In this document: positions 1-9,615 of the stretch, piece after piece
Layout: each line of letters begins with the position of its first letter
Numbering within the stretch: position 1 is the first letter of the stretch
From: Flavobacteriales bacterium
Lineage (GTDB): Bacteria > Bacteroidota > Bacteroidia > Flavobacteriales_F > PHOS-HE28
Direction of reading: 5' to 3'
DNA length: 64,000 nt
NCBI GenBank assembly: GCA_016700415.1
Contig: CP065018.1
Location: 1,240,001-1,304,000 of the forward strand
Program-made: the position numbers and the translations under genes
Notes under the pieces: model-generated
Databases searched by the model: none
Seen by the model: only the letters and a program-made list of their open reading frames with translations
What the model was told of the DNA's origin: nothing

Positions 1-459
1 ATCTGGGGCGGACTGCACGGTGGCTACCTCATCCTGGCGATCATCTTCGCGCCCCTGACGGCGCGCTTCTCCGGCCTCATCGGGCTGGACGCCCGCCCTG
101 AGCTCAAGCGTGCCCTCAACGTCTTCATCACCTTCCAACTCGTCTCCTTCGCTTGGATCTTCTTCCGCGCGGACAGCATCGGCGTGGCCAAAGAGCTCGT
201 CCATCGCCTCGTCTCCACACCTATCGCCCTGGCCGACCTCGCGCGCCTCTACGCCGACGTGCCGCGCAGCATGCTCGATCTCACCGTGGTGCTGGTGGTG
301 CTGTTCATGCTGATCGACCCGGTGTACGACGCTTGGATCAAGGGGGAAAGGCGCATTCCCCAAGGGCTCCCCGGCATGGCCTTCTTCGTGGCGCTGCTCG
401 CGGGGATCCTGCTCTTCGGCTATTTCGGTTCCACCAGCTTCATTTACTTCCAGTTCTGA
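1..459 (+). CDS. MBOAT O-acyltransferase (AlgI/DltB type), C-terminal part, cut by window start
   Basis: This is the C-terminal 152 codons of a membrane-bound O-acyltransferase; the start lies outside the window. It is recognised from its near identity to the complete MBOAT gene at 1700-3169. The remaining part holds hydrophobic segments and the end of the active-site region (IWGGLHGG). The first 236 bases are identical to 2711-2946, then the two copies diverge abruptly. The stop codon overlaps the start of the SGNH-like gene (TGATG), so the pair is translationally coupled. Family knowledge suggests transfer of acyl groups to an exported polysaccharide or similar acceptor at the inner membrane; the acceptor is unknown. 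Confidence 0.85.
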   Translation: MWGGLHGGYLILAIIFAPLTARFSGLIGLDARPELKRALNVFITFQLVSFAWIFFRADSIGVAKELVHRLVSTPIALADLARLYADVPRSMLDLTVVLVVLFMLIDPVYDAWIKGERRIPQGLPGMAFFVALLAGILLFGYFGSTSFIYFQF

Positions 460-1454
460 TGGGCAGGCTGATCAAGAACGCGTTCGTGTTCCTGCTGGCC
501 TTGGCGGCGGTGTACATCGTGGCCTTCGCCGTGATGGCGCACGTTCCGTTCCAAGGAAAACCCTTGATCTTCCGCACCGGCGACTACTACAATTGGCCGG
601 GCGGCGATACCTGGCAACGCTTCCGGGAGTTCAATCCGCAGGAGCGCCAGGACGCGGTGATCATCGGATCCTCCCACGCCTACCGGGGCTATGACCCGTT
701 CGTGTTCCAAGAACGCGGCCACAAGGTGTTCAACCTCGGCTCCAGTGCGCAGACCCCGCTGAACACCTATCCGCTCATCCAGCAGTACTTGGACAGCGCC
801 CACTGCCCGATGCTGATCTACGATGTCTACGAGGGTTCATTCACGAACACGGGGCTGGAAAGCACCGCAGACCTCACCCAGAACCAGCCGAGCGACGCGG
901 CCGCCTTGGACATGGCCTGGGCGATCCGCGACCTCCGGGGCCTGAACATGATGGCCTTGCGGATGCTCACGGGCCGTGAAAAACCCTACTACACCTCCAC
1001 CTATTACCAAGGACTGGGCTTCTGCGCGATACCGGACAGCGTCAACAAACAAGCTCCACCGCCACCGGGCAAGCAGATCGAGCTCTCCCCCGTACAGCGC
1101 CATTTCTTTGAAGCCTGCATCCGGCTCTGCCACGAACGGGGCATCCGGCTGGTGGTGACCAGCCATTACGCAAGGCTCAACCGAAGGGGCAGTGCACATA
1201 CCGTACTCGCCGCGTACATGGACAGCATCCTTGCTGGCACGGGCATTCCGTACTTGGACTATACGGACAACCCCGGGACCGATGACCGGCATTGGTTCGC
1301 TGACGACAGCCACCTGAACACCACCGGCGCACGCATCTTCACCGGGCACTTGGTGGACAGCCTGGAGAGCTTGGGGATCCTGAACACCGAACAGATGGCC
1401 TTGCCGCCCGGGGCCGCAGGGAACGTCGAGCGAAGCAGCACGCCCCGGAGATGA
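459..1454 (+). CDS. SGNH-like membrane-anchored protein paired with MBOAT (copy 1)
   Basis: 331 aa. An N-terminal membrane anchor (about residues 5-28) is followed by a periplasmic SGNH-like domain. The nucleophile region is GSSHA (Ser71 or Ser72), and a D-x-x-H pair lies near the end (Asp282, His285 in FADDSHLN), as in block V of SGNH enzymes and DltD/AlgJ-type partners. The ATG at 459 overlaps the MBOAT stop, which fixes the start. By analogy with AlgI-AlgJ and DltB-DltD it should complete acyl transfer to an extracytoplasmic acceptor. It is a clear paralogue of the gene at 3169-4101, but the two have diverged along their whole length. Confidence 0.75.
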   Translation: MGRLIKNAFVFLLALAAVYIVAFAVMAHVPFQGKPLIFRTGDYYNWPGGDTWQRFREFNPQERQDAVIIGSSHAYRGYDPFVFQERGHKVFNLGSSAQTPLNTYPLIQQYLDSAHCPMLIYDVYEGSFTNTGLESTADLTQNQPSDAAALDMAWAIRDLRGLNMMALRMLTGREKPYYTSTYYQGLGFCAIPDSVNKQAPPPPGKQIELSPVQRHFFEACIRLCHERGIRLVVTSHYARLNRRGSAHTVLAAYMDSILAGTGIPYLDYTDNPGTDDRHWFADDSHLNTTGARIFTGHLVDSLESLGILNTEQMALPPGAAGNVERSSTPRR

Positions 1455-1699
1455 TGCGGGCCTCGGCTTCCTTGAACGGGGATCAGACCTATTTTTCGGC
1501 GCGGAACTGCGCAAGCAGATAGATGCAATGAGGCCGGCCTGCATGGAAAACCACCTTTCGACCCTGAGCCAGCGGGACCTGTTTTCCGGGCGAAGGCCTT
1601 TCGGTCCCTTGACCGGCCGGTCCCACCTCGGCCACACCCTGTGCCCAGAGCTGAACACACCCGGCGGGTACATGAAGAACCGGATGAACGGGTAAGCCC

Positions 1700-3169
1700 A
1701 TGCTCTTCAACTCGTTCGAGTTCCTCTGCATCTTCTTCCCCTTGGTGACGGGGCTCTACTTCACCGTGCCCCATCACCGGCGCTGGATGGTCCTGCTCGC
1801 GGCCAGTTGCTGGTTCTACATGGCCTTCGTGCCGGTCTACATCCTCATCCTGGGCTTCACCATCGGGGTGGACTACTTCGCCGGCATCTGGATCGAGCGC
1901 AACGAAGGGAGAAAACGAAAGCTCCTGCTCGCCGCCAGCATCGTGGCGAACGTGAGCGTGCTGGCGTTCTTCAAGTACTTCAATTTCCTCAATGAGAGCA
2001 TCGCCGCGGCGGTCCGCACCATGGGCTTCCATTACGGCGTGCCGGACCTGGGCATCATCCTGCCCATCGGCCTCTCCTTCCACACTTTCCAGAGCCTCAG
2101 CTACACCATCGAGGTGTACCGCAAGCACCAGAAGGCCGAGCATCGCTTCGGCATCTTCGCCCTCTATGTGATGTTCTACCCGCAGTTAGTGGCGGGGCCC
2201 ATCGAGCGGCCGGGCAACCTGCTCAACCAGATCAACTCCTCCACCGTGGGCGTAGGCATGCGGTCCGACTTCGACCATGATCGCGTGGTGGCGGGCCTCC
2301 GGCAGATGCTCTGGGGCTTCTTCAAAAAAGTGGTGATCGCCGACCGGTGCGCCGTGGTGGTGGACCAGGTGTATAGTTCGCCCGATCACTACGGAAGTCT
2401 TTCCATCGCCTTGGCCACCTACCTCTTCGCCGTGCAGATCTATTGCGACTTCAGCGGTTACACGGACATCGCCCTGGGCGCCGCCCGCGTGATGGGCTTC
2501 AACCTGATGGTGAACTTCCGAACACCCTACCGCAGCGCCAACATCAGCGAGTTCTGGGGCCGGTGGCACATCAGCCTCAGCAGCTGGTTCCGCGATTACC
2601 TCTACATCCCATTGGGCGGCAACCGCGTGGTGAAATGGCGCTGGTACTACAACCTGATGATCGTGTTCCTGGTGAGCGGGCTGTGGCACGGCGCCAACTG
2701 GACCTACGTGATCTGGGGCGGACTGCACGGTGGCTACCTCATCCTGGCGATCATCTTCGCGCCCCTGACGGCGCGCTTCTCCGGCCTCATCGGGCTGGAC
2801 GCCCGCCCTGAGCTCAAGCGTGCCCTCAACGTCTTCATCACCTTCCAACTCGTCTCCTTCGCTTGGATCTTCTTCCGCGCGGACAGCATCGGCGTGGCCA
2901 AAGAGCTCGTCCATCGCCTCGTCTCCACACCTATCGCCCTGGCCGATCTGCTCCGATTGATCGGTGACGTGCCCGGCCGGATGCTCGACCCCACCTTGGG
3001 CCTGGTGATCCTCTTTGTGCTGATCGACCCGGTGTACGACGCTTGGACCAAGGGAGAGAAGCCGTTGCCCAAGGGCCTGTTGGGCATATCCCTGTATGCC
3101 GCGCTGGTGGCGGGCATCCTGATCTTCGGTTACTTCGGTTCGGCCAGCTTCATCTACTTCCAGTTCTGA
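1700..3169 (+). CDS. MBOAT O-acyltransferase (AlgI/DltB type)
   Basis: 489 aa, the usual size for AlgI/DltB-type MBOAT proteins. It has many transmembrane segments, the FSGYTDIALG and FRTPYRSANISEFWGRWH motifs of the family, and the catalytic-type histidine in LWHGANW (His330), with a second conserved histidine in GGLHGG (His343). It sits in the inner membrane and should pass an activated acyl group to an outer acceptor together with the SGNH-like protein encoded immediately downstream. The stop overlaps that gene's start (TGATG). The 245 bases upstream of the ATG hold no gene and no clear promoter. The substrate cannot be told from sequence. Confidence 0.9.
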   Translation: MLFNSFEFLCIFFPLVTGLYFTVPHHRRWMVLLAASCWFYMAFVPVYILILGFTIGVDYFAGIWIERNEGRKRKLLLAASIVANVSVLAFFKYFNFLNESIAAAVRTMGFHYGVPDLGIILPIGLSFHTFQSLSYTIEVYRKHQKAEHRFGIFALYVMFYPQLVAGPIERPGNLLNQINSSTVGVGMRSDFDHDRVVAGLRQMLWGFFKKVVIADRCAVVVDQVYSSPDHYGSLSIALATYLFAVQIYCDFSGYTDIALGAARVMGFNLMVNFRTPYRSANISEFWGRWHISLSSWFRDYLYIPLGGNRVVKWRWYYNLMIVFLVSGLWHGANWTYVIWGGLHGGYLILAIIFAPLTARFSGLIGLDARPELKRALNVFITFQLVSFAWIFFRADSIGVAKELVHRLVSTPIALADLLRLIGDVPGRMLDPTLGLVILFVLIDPVYDAWTKGEKPLPKGLLGISLYAALVAGILIFGYFGSASFIYFQF

Positions 3170-4101
3170 TGCGGTTCCTCAAGTACGCCCTCCTTTTCAT
3201 TGCCGTATCCGCAGCCATGTATATCGGGGCATTCGTAGTGTTGTCGCGAGTGAAGGTGAAGGGCATGCCGCTGATCTTCCGCACGGCTGATTATTACAAA
3301 CCACGTGGAGGGATCTCCTGGCACCGTTTTCAAGAGTTCGACCCCGCGGTCAGGCATGATGTGATCATCATGGGTTCCTCGCATGCCCATCGGGGCTATG
3401 ATCCCCACGTGTTCGAGGCGCGCGGGTACAGTGCGTTCAATCTGGGGTCCAGTTCCCAATCGCCCATGAACAGTTATTACTTGATCCAAGCCTATCTCAA
3501 TAGCAGCAACACGGGCTTGCTGATCATGGACGTCTATGACAACAACTTCATCAAGGACGGCCTGGAGAGCACCTCGGACCTCACCCAGAACGTGCCCGGT
3601 GCCGCCGTGGCCATCCGGATGGCATGGGGGCTCCGCGACCTGCGCGCGTTGAACATGTTGACCCTCCGGTTCACCAATCCGAACATGGGCGATTACTACG
3701 AGGACCTGGACTATCACGGTCTTGGTTATGCGTACAATACGGACAGCGTGAAAAAGGCCGAGGGAATCTACAACGACACCACGATCCAGATCTCACCCAT
3801 GCAACGCCGGTACTTTGCCCAGTGCGTGGAGCTGTGCCGGGAGCGCGGTATCCGCATGGTGGTGAGCAGCCACTACGGCCGTGCCGCTTGGAACCGGACG
3901 CGCCACGCCAAGTTCGCCGCCTTCATCGACAGCACTCTGGCGGGGACCGGCATCCCGTACATCGACTATACGTTCGAGCCGGGGATCGACGACCTGAACA
4001 ACTTCGCGGACCTGAGCCACTTGAACGACGCGGGGGCGCAGATCTTCACCGGGCATCTGGTGGACTCTCTGGGATCGTTGGGCTATCTGCGGAAGCCTTG
4101 A
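3169..4101 (+). CDS. SGNH-like membrane-anchored protein paired with MBOAT (copy 2)
   Basis: 310 aa, paralogue of the protein at 459-1454. There is one N-terminal membrane segment (about residues 5-26), then an extracytoplasmic domain with GSSHA (Ser70 or Ser71) and FADLSHLND near the end, giving the Asp281-x-x-His284 pair of SGNH enzymes. It starts within the MBOAT stop codon, so co-translation is expected. It probably acts with its MBOAT partner in O-acylation of an exported molecule. Whether the two tandem pairs use different acyl donors or acceptors cannot be seen. Confidence 0.75.
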   Translation: MRFLKYALLFIAVSAAMYIGAFVVLSRVKVKGMPLIFRTADYYKPRGGISWHRFQEFDPAVRHDVIIMGSSHAHRGYDPHVFEARGYSAFNLGSSSQSPMNSYYLIQAYLNSSNTGLLIMDVYDNNFIKDGLESTSDLTQNVPGAAVAIRMAWGLRDLRALNMLTLRFTNPNMGDYYEDLDYHGLGYAYNTDSVKKAEGIYNDTTIQISPMQRRYFAQCVELCRERGIRMVVSSHYGRAAWNRTRHAKFAAFIDSTLAGTGIPYIDYTFEPGIDDLNNFADLSHLNDAGAQIFTGHLVDSLGSLGYLRKP

Positions 4102-4164
4102 ACCCGTTTGGCCAACGATAGACCTCACTTTCGGCCCACCGGGCCACCGTCCCATGGCCGGGCC

Positions 4165-4172
4165 TACTTTTG
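4165..4172 (+). promoter_or_regulatory. -7 element (TACTTTTG) upstream of glyA
   Basis: A full match to the Bacteroidota -7 consensus TAnnTTTG, 18 bases before the glyA ATG. No good -33 TTTG is visible at the expected spacing. It supports ATG 4191 over the in-frame TTG at 4170, which would lie inside the promoter. Confidence 0.55.
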
Positions 4173-4190
4173 CCGCTTCAATCCAAGACC

Positions 4191-5495
4191 ATGCAACCGA
4201 CACAGGCCACCGGCTCCACCCTCACGCGCGACGCCGCGATCTTCGACATCATCGAGCAGGAACGTTGGCGACAGACCAAGGGACTGGAGATGATCGCCAG
4301 CGAGAACTACGTGAGCAACCAAGTGTTGGAAGCCATGGGTTCGGTGCTGACGAACAAATACGCGGAAGGCCTTCCCGGCAAGCGCTATTACGGCGGTTGC
4401 GAATTCGTGGACATGGCGGAGAACCTGGCCATCGAGCGGGTGAAGAAGCTCTTCGGCGCGGCTTGGGCGAACGTGCAGCCCCACAGCGGCGCGCAGGCCA
4501 ACGCGGCGGTGATGCTGGCCTGCCTGCAGCCGGGCGATACCATCCTCGGTTTCGACCTCAGCCATGGCGGCCACCTCACCCACGGCTCACCGGTGAACTT
4601 CAGCGGCAAGCTGTACCGGGCCACCTTTTATGGCGTGAGCAAAGAGACCGGCCGGGTGGACATGGATACAGTGGCCGAGACCGCCCGCAAGGAGAAGCCC
4701 AAGCTGATCATTTGCGGGGCCAGCGCCTACAGCCGTGATTGGGAATACGCCCGTTTCCGTGCCATCGCGGACGAAGTGGGCGCATTGCTGCTGGCGGATA
4801 TCGCGCACCCGGCCGGCCTCATCGCCGCCAAGCTGCTCAACGACCCGCTGCCCCATTGCCACATCGTCACCACCACCACGCACAAGACCCTGCGCGGCCC
4901 GCGCGGAGGCTTGATCATGATGGGGCAGGACTTTGAGAACCCTTGGGGATCGAAGACGCCGAAAGGTGCCACGCGGATGATGAGCTCGATCTTGGACTCC
5001 GGCGTATTCCCAGGTACCCAGGGCGGTCCGCTGGAGCATGTGATCGCCGCCAAGGCAGTGGCCTTCGGCGAGGCGCTGGACCCCTCGTTCAAGGTGTACG
5101 GCGAACGGGTCAAGGCCAATGCGGCAGCCATGGCCAAAGCACTGATGAGCAAAGGCTATGATGTGGTGAGCGGCGGCACGGACAACCATTGCATGCTGAT
5201 CGACATGCGCAGCAAGGACCTCACCGGAAAAGAGGCAGAGGCCATACTCGGTGCGGTGGACATCACGGCGAACAAGAACATGGTACCCTTCGACACGCAA
5301 AGCCCTTTCGTCACCAGCGGCATCCGCATCGGCACCCCGGCGGTGACCACCCGCGGCCTGCGGGAGGCGGATTGCATGCAGATCGCAGAGCTGATGGACA
5401 GCGCTTTCAAGGGAGGAGGCGACCAAGCACAACTGGACCGGATACGCTTCCAGGTGAACGGGATGATGCGGCTGAAGCCGTTGTTCGGTTGGTGA
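4191..5495 (+). CDS. glyA: Serine hydroxymethyltransferase
   Basis: 434 aa, typical length. It interconverts serine plus tetrahydrofolate and glycine plus methylene-tetrahydrofolate in the cytoplasm, the main source of one-carbon units. The PLP-binding lysine is Lys232 in TTTTHKTLRGPRGG. The N-terminal ERWRQTKGLEMIASENYVS and the PGKRYYGGCE block are diagnostic of the family. The start is set by the -7 promoter element just upstream and by family alignment. It stands alone as a transcription unit or leads into the outer-membrane protein 108 bases downstream. Confidence 0.97.
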   Translation: MQPTQATGSTLTRDAAIFDIIEQERWRQTKGLEMIASENYVSNQVLEAMGSVLTNKYAEGLPGKRYYGGCEFVDMAENLAIERVKKLFGAAWANVQPHSGAQANAAVMLACLQPGDTILGFDLSHGGHLTHGSPVNFSGKLYRATFYGVSKETGRVDMDTVAETARKEKPKLIICGASAYSRDWEYARFRAIADEVGALLLADIAHPAGLIAAKLLNDPLPHCHIVTTTTHKTLRGPRGGLIMMGQDFENPWGSKTPKGATRMMSSILDSGVFPGTQGGPLEHVIAAKAVAFGEALDPSFKVYGERVKANAAAMAKALMSKGYDVVSGGTDNHCMLIDMRSKDLTGKEAEAILGAVDITANKNMVPFDTQSPFVTSGIRIGTPAVTTRGLREADCMQIAELMDSAFKGGGDQAQLDRIRFQVNGMMRLKPLFGW

Positions 5496-5603
5496 GTGTT
5501 GGGAATGGAACACAGGACCTGGTCCGCTATCGGAATGACATTGGAAGGACTGATCAACGCTGATAGGAACAAGTCCCATCAAGGTCGCGCACGGCGGACC
5601 TTG

Positions 5604-6416
5604 ATGTACACCGTACTGCTTCTCATCTCCACGCTCGTGTCCGCGCAATCCGCGCCGCACCTCAAGCACCGCGTGTTCGCCTATTGGGGATATAATCGCG
5701 CGCAGTTCACCGCCAGCAACATCCACTTTACCGGCACCGACTACGATTTCACCTTGAAGGATGTGACGGCCAAAGACAAGCCCGAGGCCTTCACATTGAA
5801 CAATTATTTCAACCCCAAAAACATCTGGATCCCGCAGTACAACTACCGCGTCGGCTGGTTCCTCAATGACCGTTGGAGCTTCTCGCTCGGCCTGGACCAC
5901 ATGAAGTATGTGATGGTGCAGGATCAGGCCGTGAAGCTTACGGGCAGCATCAGCAGCGAGCGATCGGCCACCTATGCCAACTCCGGCGAGGCCGGCGAAG
6001 TGCGCCTCACCCCGGACCTGCTCACCTACGAGCACACTGACGGGTTGAACCTGCTGTGCGTGGATGCGGACCACTACGACCGCATCTGGGCGAGCAAGAA
6101 CGGCAAGCAAGGGCTGTACCTCACGGAAGGGCTGTTCGCGGGGCCGGTGATCCCCCGCACGGACGTACGCCTGTTCGGCGAAGGCATCAACAACAAATTC
6201 CATCTCGCGGGCTACGGCGCGGGCGCACAGGTGGGCATTTTCGCCTTATTCCTCGATCGGGTATTCCTACGTACCAGTGTGCGTGCGGGCTACATCGGTC
6301 TGCCAAGCGTGCTCACCACCGGCAAGGATGAGGACCGGGCCAGCCAGCACTTTTGGTTTGTGCAGGAGAATGTGGTGTTGGGCGTGTTGATCGGCAAGGG
6401 GAAGCCCGCATCCTGA
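5604..6416 (+). CDS. Predicted outer-membrane beta-barrel protein, unknown function
   Basis: 270 aa. The start at 5604 gives a clean signal peptide ending at VSAQ. The rest is rich in alternating aromatic and polar strands (YNYRVGWFLNDRWSFSLGLDH) and long loops, as in small outer-membrane barrels of Bacteroidota. Reading further upstream to 5496 is possible but would bury the signal peptide. No ligand or enzyme motif was recognised, so it is best treated as a hypothetical porin-like protein. Confidence 0.6.
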   Translation: MYTVLLLISTLVSAQSAPHLKHRVFAYWGYNRAQFTASNIHFTGTDYDFTLKDVTAKDKPEAFTLNNYFNPKNIWIPQYNYRVGWFLNDRWSFSLGLDHMKYVMVQDQAVKLTGSISSERSATYANSGEAGEVRLTPDLLTYEHTDGLNLLCVDADHYDRIWASKNGKQGLYLTEGLFAGPVIPRTDVRLFGEGINNKFHLAGYGAGAQVGIFALFLDRVFLRTSVRAGYIGLPSVLTTGKDEDRASQHFWFVQENVVLGVLIGKGKPAS

Positions 6417-6520
6417 AGGGATCCGGCCATTGCCAACCATCCGGTCCGGATCACGTTCAAACCGGCCGCGACGGTCATTTCCGCTTTCGAGCGCGCCGGT
6501 TGTTCTATCTTGTCTTTTCC

Positions 6521-8119
6521 ATGCGCCTCCAACCTGTTCGTTCCATCGCGGTCCTTATGGTCCTGTGGGCGGCCATCACGGCGATCGACTTCAATAAGGC
6601 GTTCCATATCGACGACACCTTCCACCTGAAGGCCGCACAATGGATCGAACACCATCCCGCGCACCCGATGTCCGGCACGGTGAACTGGGGCCAGGACCCC
6701 GAGCCGATCCATGACTTCAACCAACCGCCGGGCTTCTTCTACTTGGTGGCCGCCACGGGGCACTTGTTCGGGTATTCCGAAGGTCCGATGCATATGATGC
6801 GGTCCTTGTTCTCCCTGTTGGCCCTCCTATGCTTCCACCGGCTGGCCCGGCATAGGGCACCCCGCCATGCCCTGTGGCTCACCGCGCTCTTCGCGCTGTG
6901 CCCGGCCTTCATGGTGAACCAGGGCGTGATGACGGACGTGCCCCTGCTGGCGATGCAATTGCTCTTCTTTAACTTCTTGCTGGTGCCTGGAATACTGCCC
7001 ACGGGAAGCCGCTATGCGCTGGCGGGTCTTACGCTGGCGGGGGCGTTGTTCATCAAATACACCGTGGCGCCGTTGCTGTTGGTGTTTCCGTTGGTGCTGG
7101 TGTTGCGCCGCGAATGGCGCAGGCTCCCGCACACATTGATCCCGGTGCTGCTCCTCGTGGCCTGGTCGCTATGGAACCTACAGGAATTCGGGCATATCCA
7201 CCTGCTGGAACGCAAAGCGGGCGACCCGTCACTACGGGGTGTGTTCGTAAGGACCCTTGCACTGCTCACCGCCGTTGGTGCCGTGGCCCCCTTTACGCCG
7301 GTCTTCCTCCGGGCGCTGGTGCCCAAGCGTGCCGGATGGCTGTTCCCCGCTTGGGTCGCTGGCATTGCCGCTGCGCTGGCGTTCAGCCTCTGCGTGTACA
7401 CCGGTCTGATCCCCGAAGCCGGGTCCGACCAGGCCCTGCGCGTGATCTTCACCTTGAACGGCGTGCTCACCACGGTGTACTGCGTGCGCTACCTGCCCCG
7501 CTCCTTGGCACCGACAACTGCCGATGCATGGGCCTTGGCGGTGTGGGCGGCCGGGCTGGCCTTTTTTCTTGCCGGCTTCTCACCGATGATGGCCACTCGC
7601 CATGTGCTGTTGATCATCCCCGCGGTACTGTTGCTGATCGCCCCGGCCATGGACACGGCACGCTTCCGGGAAAAAGCCATAGCCGTGGCCTGCACCACCA
7701 CGTTGGGCGTGCTGCTCACCGTTTCGGACAAGGAGTTCGCCGGGTTCTACCGCGATCGTGCACCGCAGATCGCCCGAGAGATGAAAGCCCGCACCACGGG
7801 CACGGTGTGGAGCCTGGGGCACTGGGGCTGGCAATGGTATTCCGAGCAGGCCGGCATGGCGATCTATGCACAGGACCTGAGCCGCCCCATGGTAGGCGAT
7901 ATTCTGGTGATCCCGGAGGATTATGACACGCAGGATCTGGCACCGGGCATCGTGAAAGCACCGATCGCCACATGGGACGGCCCCCCTGGGCCGGCCACCT
8001 TCCTATGCGTGGAGCAGTACGCCGGCATGTACACTTCCAGCTATGGCAAATTGCCCTGGAACCTGAGCGTGTCGCACCACAAGGTCATCAAGGCCTACCG
8101 CATCACCGCTATGCGCTGA
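6521..8119 (+). CDS. ArnT/PMT-like (GT39/GT83 type) membrane glycosyltransferase
   Basis: 532 aa with about ten to twelve hydrophobic segments. The N-terminal loop carries acidic residues in FHIDDTFHLKAAQWI and a Gln/Pro-rich block (HDFNQPPGFFYLVAA), the pattern of the first extracytoplasmic loop of dolichyl- or undecaprenyl-phosphate sugar-dependent glycosyltransferases, where an acidic residue is catalytic. It probably moves a lipid-linked sugar onto lipid A, a glycan or a protein at the periplasmic face. A weak TATCTTGT promoter-like box lies seven bases upstream of the ATG. Donor and acceptor are unknown. Confidence 0.7.
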   Translation: MRLQPVRSIAVLMVLWAAITAIDFNKAFHIDDTFHLKAAQWIEHHPAHPMSGTVNWGQDPEPIHDFNQPPGFFYLVAATGHLFGYSEGPMHMMRSLFSLLALLCFHRLARHRAPRHALWLTALFALCPAFMVNQGVMTDVPLLAMQLLFFNFLLVPGILPTGSRYALAGLTLAGALFIKYTVAPLLLVFPLVLVLRREWRRLPHTLIPVLLLVAWSLWNLQEFGHIHLLERKAGDPSLRGVFVRTLALLTAVGAVAPFTPVFLRALVPKRAGWLFPAWVAGIAAALAFSLCVYTGLIPEAGSDQALRVIFTLNGVLTTVYCVRYLPRSLAPTTADAWALAVWAAGLAFFLAGFSPMMATRHVLLIIPAVLLLIAPAMDTARFREKAIAVACTTTLGVLLTVSDKEFAGFYRDRAPQIAREMKARTTGTVWSLGHWGWQWYSEQAGMAIYAQDLSRPMVGDILVIPEDYDTQDLAPGIVKAPIATWDGPPGPATFLCVEQYAGMYTSSYGKLPWNLSVSHHKVIKAYRITAMR

Positions 8120-8278
8120 GCGGGCCCTGTTTCTGATCGCAAAGCACGCATCGCTTTCAGAGCGACATGTTCCAAACCCTTGGACGCCTTTCGTTGCGCA
8201 CGTTGAAGCTTCCGTCCGGACCATGATGCCGACATTTGCGCCATGAGCGTTCCAAATTCTTCCACGAATAACCGAGCT

Positions 8279-9526
8279 ATGACCTCATGGGTCCATGTGC
8301 CCGCCGACAGTGACTTCCCGATCCAGAACATCCCTTTCGGCATCTGCAGTTCCAGCGGCCGCCCGGCCCGCCCCTGCACCCGCATCGGCAACCATGTGAT
8401 CGACCTGCAGGCCTTGGCACAGGCGGACCTGCTGAACGACCTCGGCATCGAGACGGCCGTGTTCGATGCTCCCGTGCTGAACCCCTTGATGAAGCACGGT
8501 AAACCGGCAGTTCGCCAACTGCGCCGACACCTCATGGAGCTTTTCCGTGCGGACAACGGCTTTCTCAAGGAACGCACGGACACGGTGAATGAAGCCGTAC
8601 TGCCCATGACCGAGGTGACGATGCATCTGCCCGTGGAGGTTGGCGACTACACCGACTTTTACAGCAGCCGCGAGCACGCCACCAACGTGGGCACCATGTT
8701 CCGCAGTGCGGACAACGCCCTGATGCCGAACTGGCTCCATCTGCCCGTGGGCTACCACGGCCGCGCCTCCTCCATCGTAGTGAGCGGTACGGACATCCAG
8801 CGGCCCAAGGGACAGATGCGGCCCAAGCCCGATGAGCCACCGGTCTTCGGCCCGACCAATCAATTGGACATCGAACTGGAGACGGCCTTCATCACCTTCG
8901 AGGGACGGCCGCTGGGCGAGCATATCGAAGCGGATGAAGCCGAGGATTTCATCTTCGGCATGGTGCTGTTCAACGACTGGAGCGCGCGCGACATCCAGAG
9001 CTGGGAATATGTGCCTCTGGGGCCTTTCCTCGGTAAGAACTTCGGAAGCAGCATGAGCCCGTGGGTGGTGACGTTGGACGCGCTGGAACCCTTCCGCACG
9101 GCCACTCCCAAGCAGGATCCCATGCCCCTGCCTTACCTCCGGACCAGCGGCGAGCACAGCTTCGACATCGCGTTGGAGGCCTCCATTATCCCGAATAACG
9201 GGGAAGAGACCGTGATCTGCCGCAGCAACTTCAAGTACCTCTACTGGAGCATGCCGCAGCAACTGGCGCACCACACGGTGAACGGCTGCAACGTGCGGGC
9301 GGGCGACGTGATGGCCAGTGGCACTATCAGCGGCCCGGTGCCGGAGAGCTATGGCAGCCTGCTGGAACTCACTTGGCGCGGTACCAAGCCGTTGACACTG
9401 AAGGATGGCAGCGACCGGAAATTCCTGGAGGACGGGGACACCGTGGTGATCCGCGGACATGGCGAACGCGATGGTGTGCGCATCGGCTTCGGCGAAGTGC
9501 GCGGAGAGATCCTGCCTGCGGGGTAA
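8279..9526 (+). CDS. fahA: Fumarylacetoacetase
   Basis: About 415 aa from this ATG. It hydrolyses 4-fumarylacetoacetate to fumarate and acetoacetate, the last step of tyrosine and homogentisate degradation. It aligns along its whole length with animal and bacterial FAH: the N-terminal SH3-like part begins DSDFPIQNIPFG, and the catalytic part includes VGDYTDFYSSREHATNVG, GYHGRASSIVVSGT, NDWSARDIQSWEY and GTISGPVPESYGSLLEL. An upstream ATG at 8243 is possible, but family members begin close to 8279 and a -7-like box (GACATTTG, 8231-8238) fits this start. Other homogentisate pathway genes are not in the window. Confidence 0.95.
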   Translation: MTSWVHVPADSDFPIQNIPFGICSSSGRPARPCTRIGNHVIDLQALAQADLLNDLGIETAVFDAPVLNPLMKHGKPAVRQLRRHLMELFRADNGFLKERTDTVNEAVLPMTEVTMHLPVEVGDYTDFYSSREHATNVGTMFRSADNALMPNWLHLPVGYHGRASSIVVSGTDIQRPKGQMRPKPDEPPVFGPTNQLDIELETAFITFEGRPLGEHIEADEAEDFIFGMVLFNDWSARDIQSWEYVPLGPFLGKNFGSSMSPWVVTLDALEPFRTATPKQDPMPLPYLRTSGEHSFDIALEASIIPNNGEETVICRSNFKYLYWSMPQQLAHHTVNGCNVRAGDVMASGTISGPVPESYGSLLELTWRGTKPLTLKDGSDRKFLEDGDTVVIRGHGERDGVRIGFGEVRGEILPAG

Positions 9527-9603
9527 ATGTTGTCCATTATCCGATGCTGGCCGTCCGGATCTTGACCTACTTGGGCCACGCACAGGACATTCCCCACATC
9601 CCG

Positions 9604-9611
9604 TAATTTTG
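9604..9611 (+). promoter_or_regulatory. -7 element (TAATTTTG) upstream of rel/spoT
   Basis: A full TAnnTTTG match ending only four bases before the ATG at 9616. If used, the transcript would begin at or very near the start codon, so the mRNA would be leaderless or nearly so. Confidence 0.5.
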
Positions 9612-9615
9612 AGGC

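Noticed and set aside
4587..6203. A 538-codon open frame opposite glyA and the next gene
   Set aside because: It spans two genes on the other strand, and its His/Gly/Val-rich composition is that of an antisense shadow in GC-rich DNA.
8243..8278. Earlier start for fumarylacetoacetase
   Set aside because: Possible, but family members begin near DSDFPI, and the -7-like box at 8231-8238 would leave no leader for this ATG. It is kept only as an alternative.
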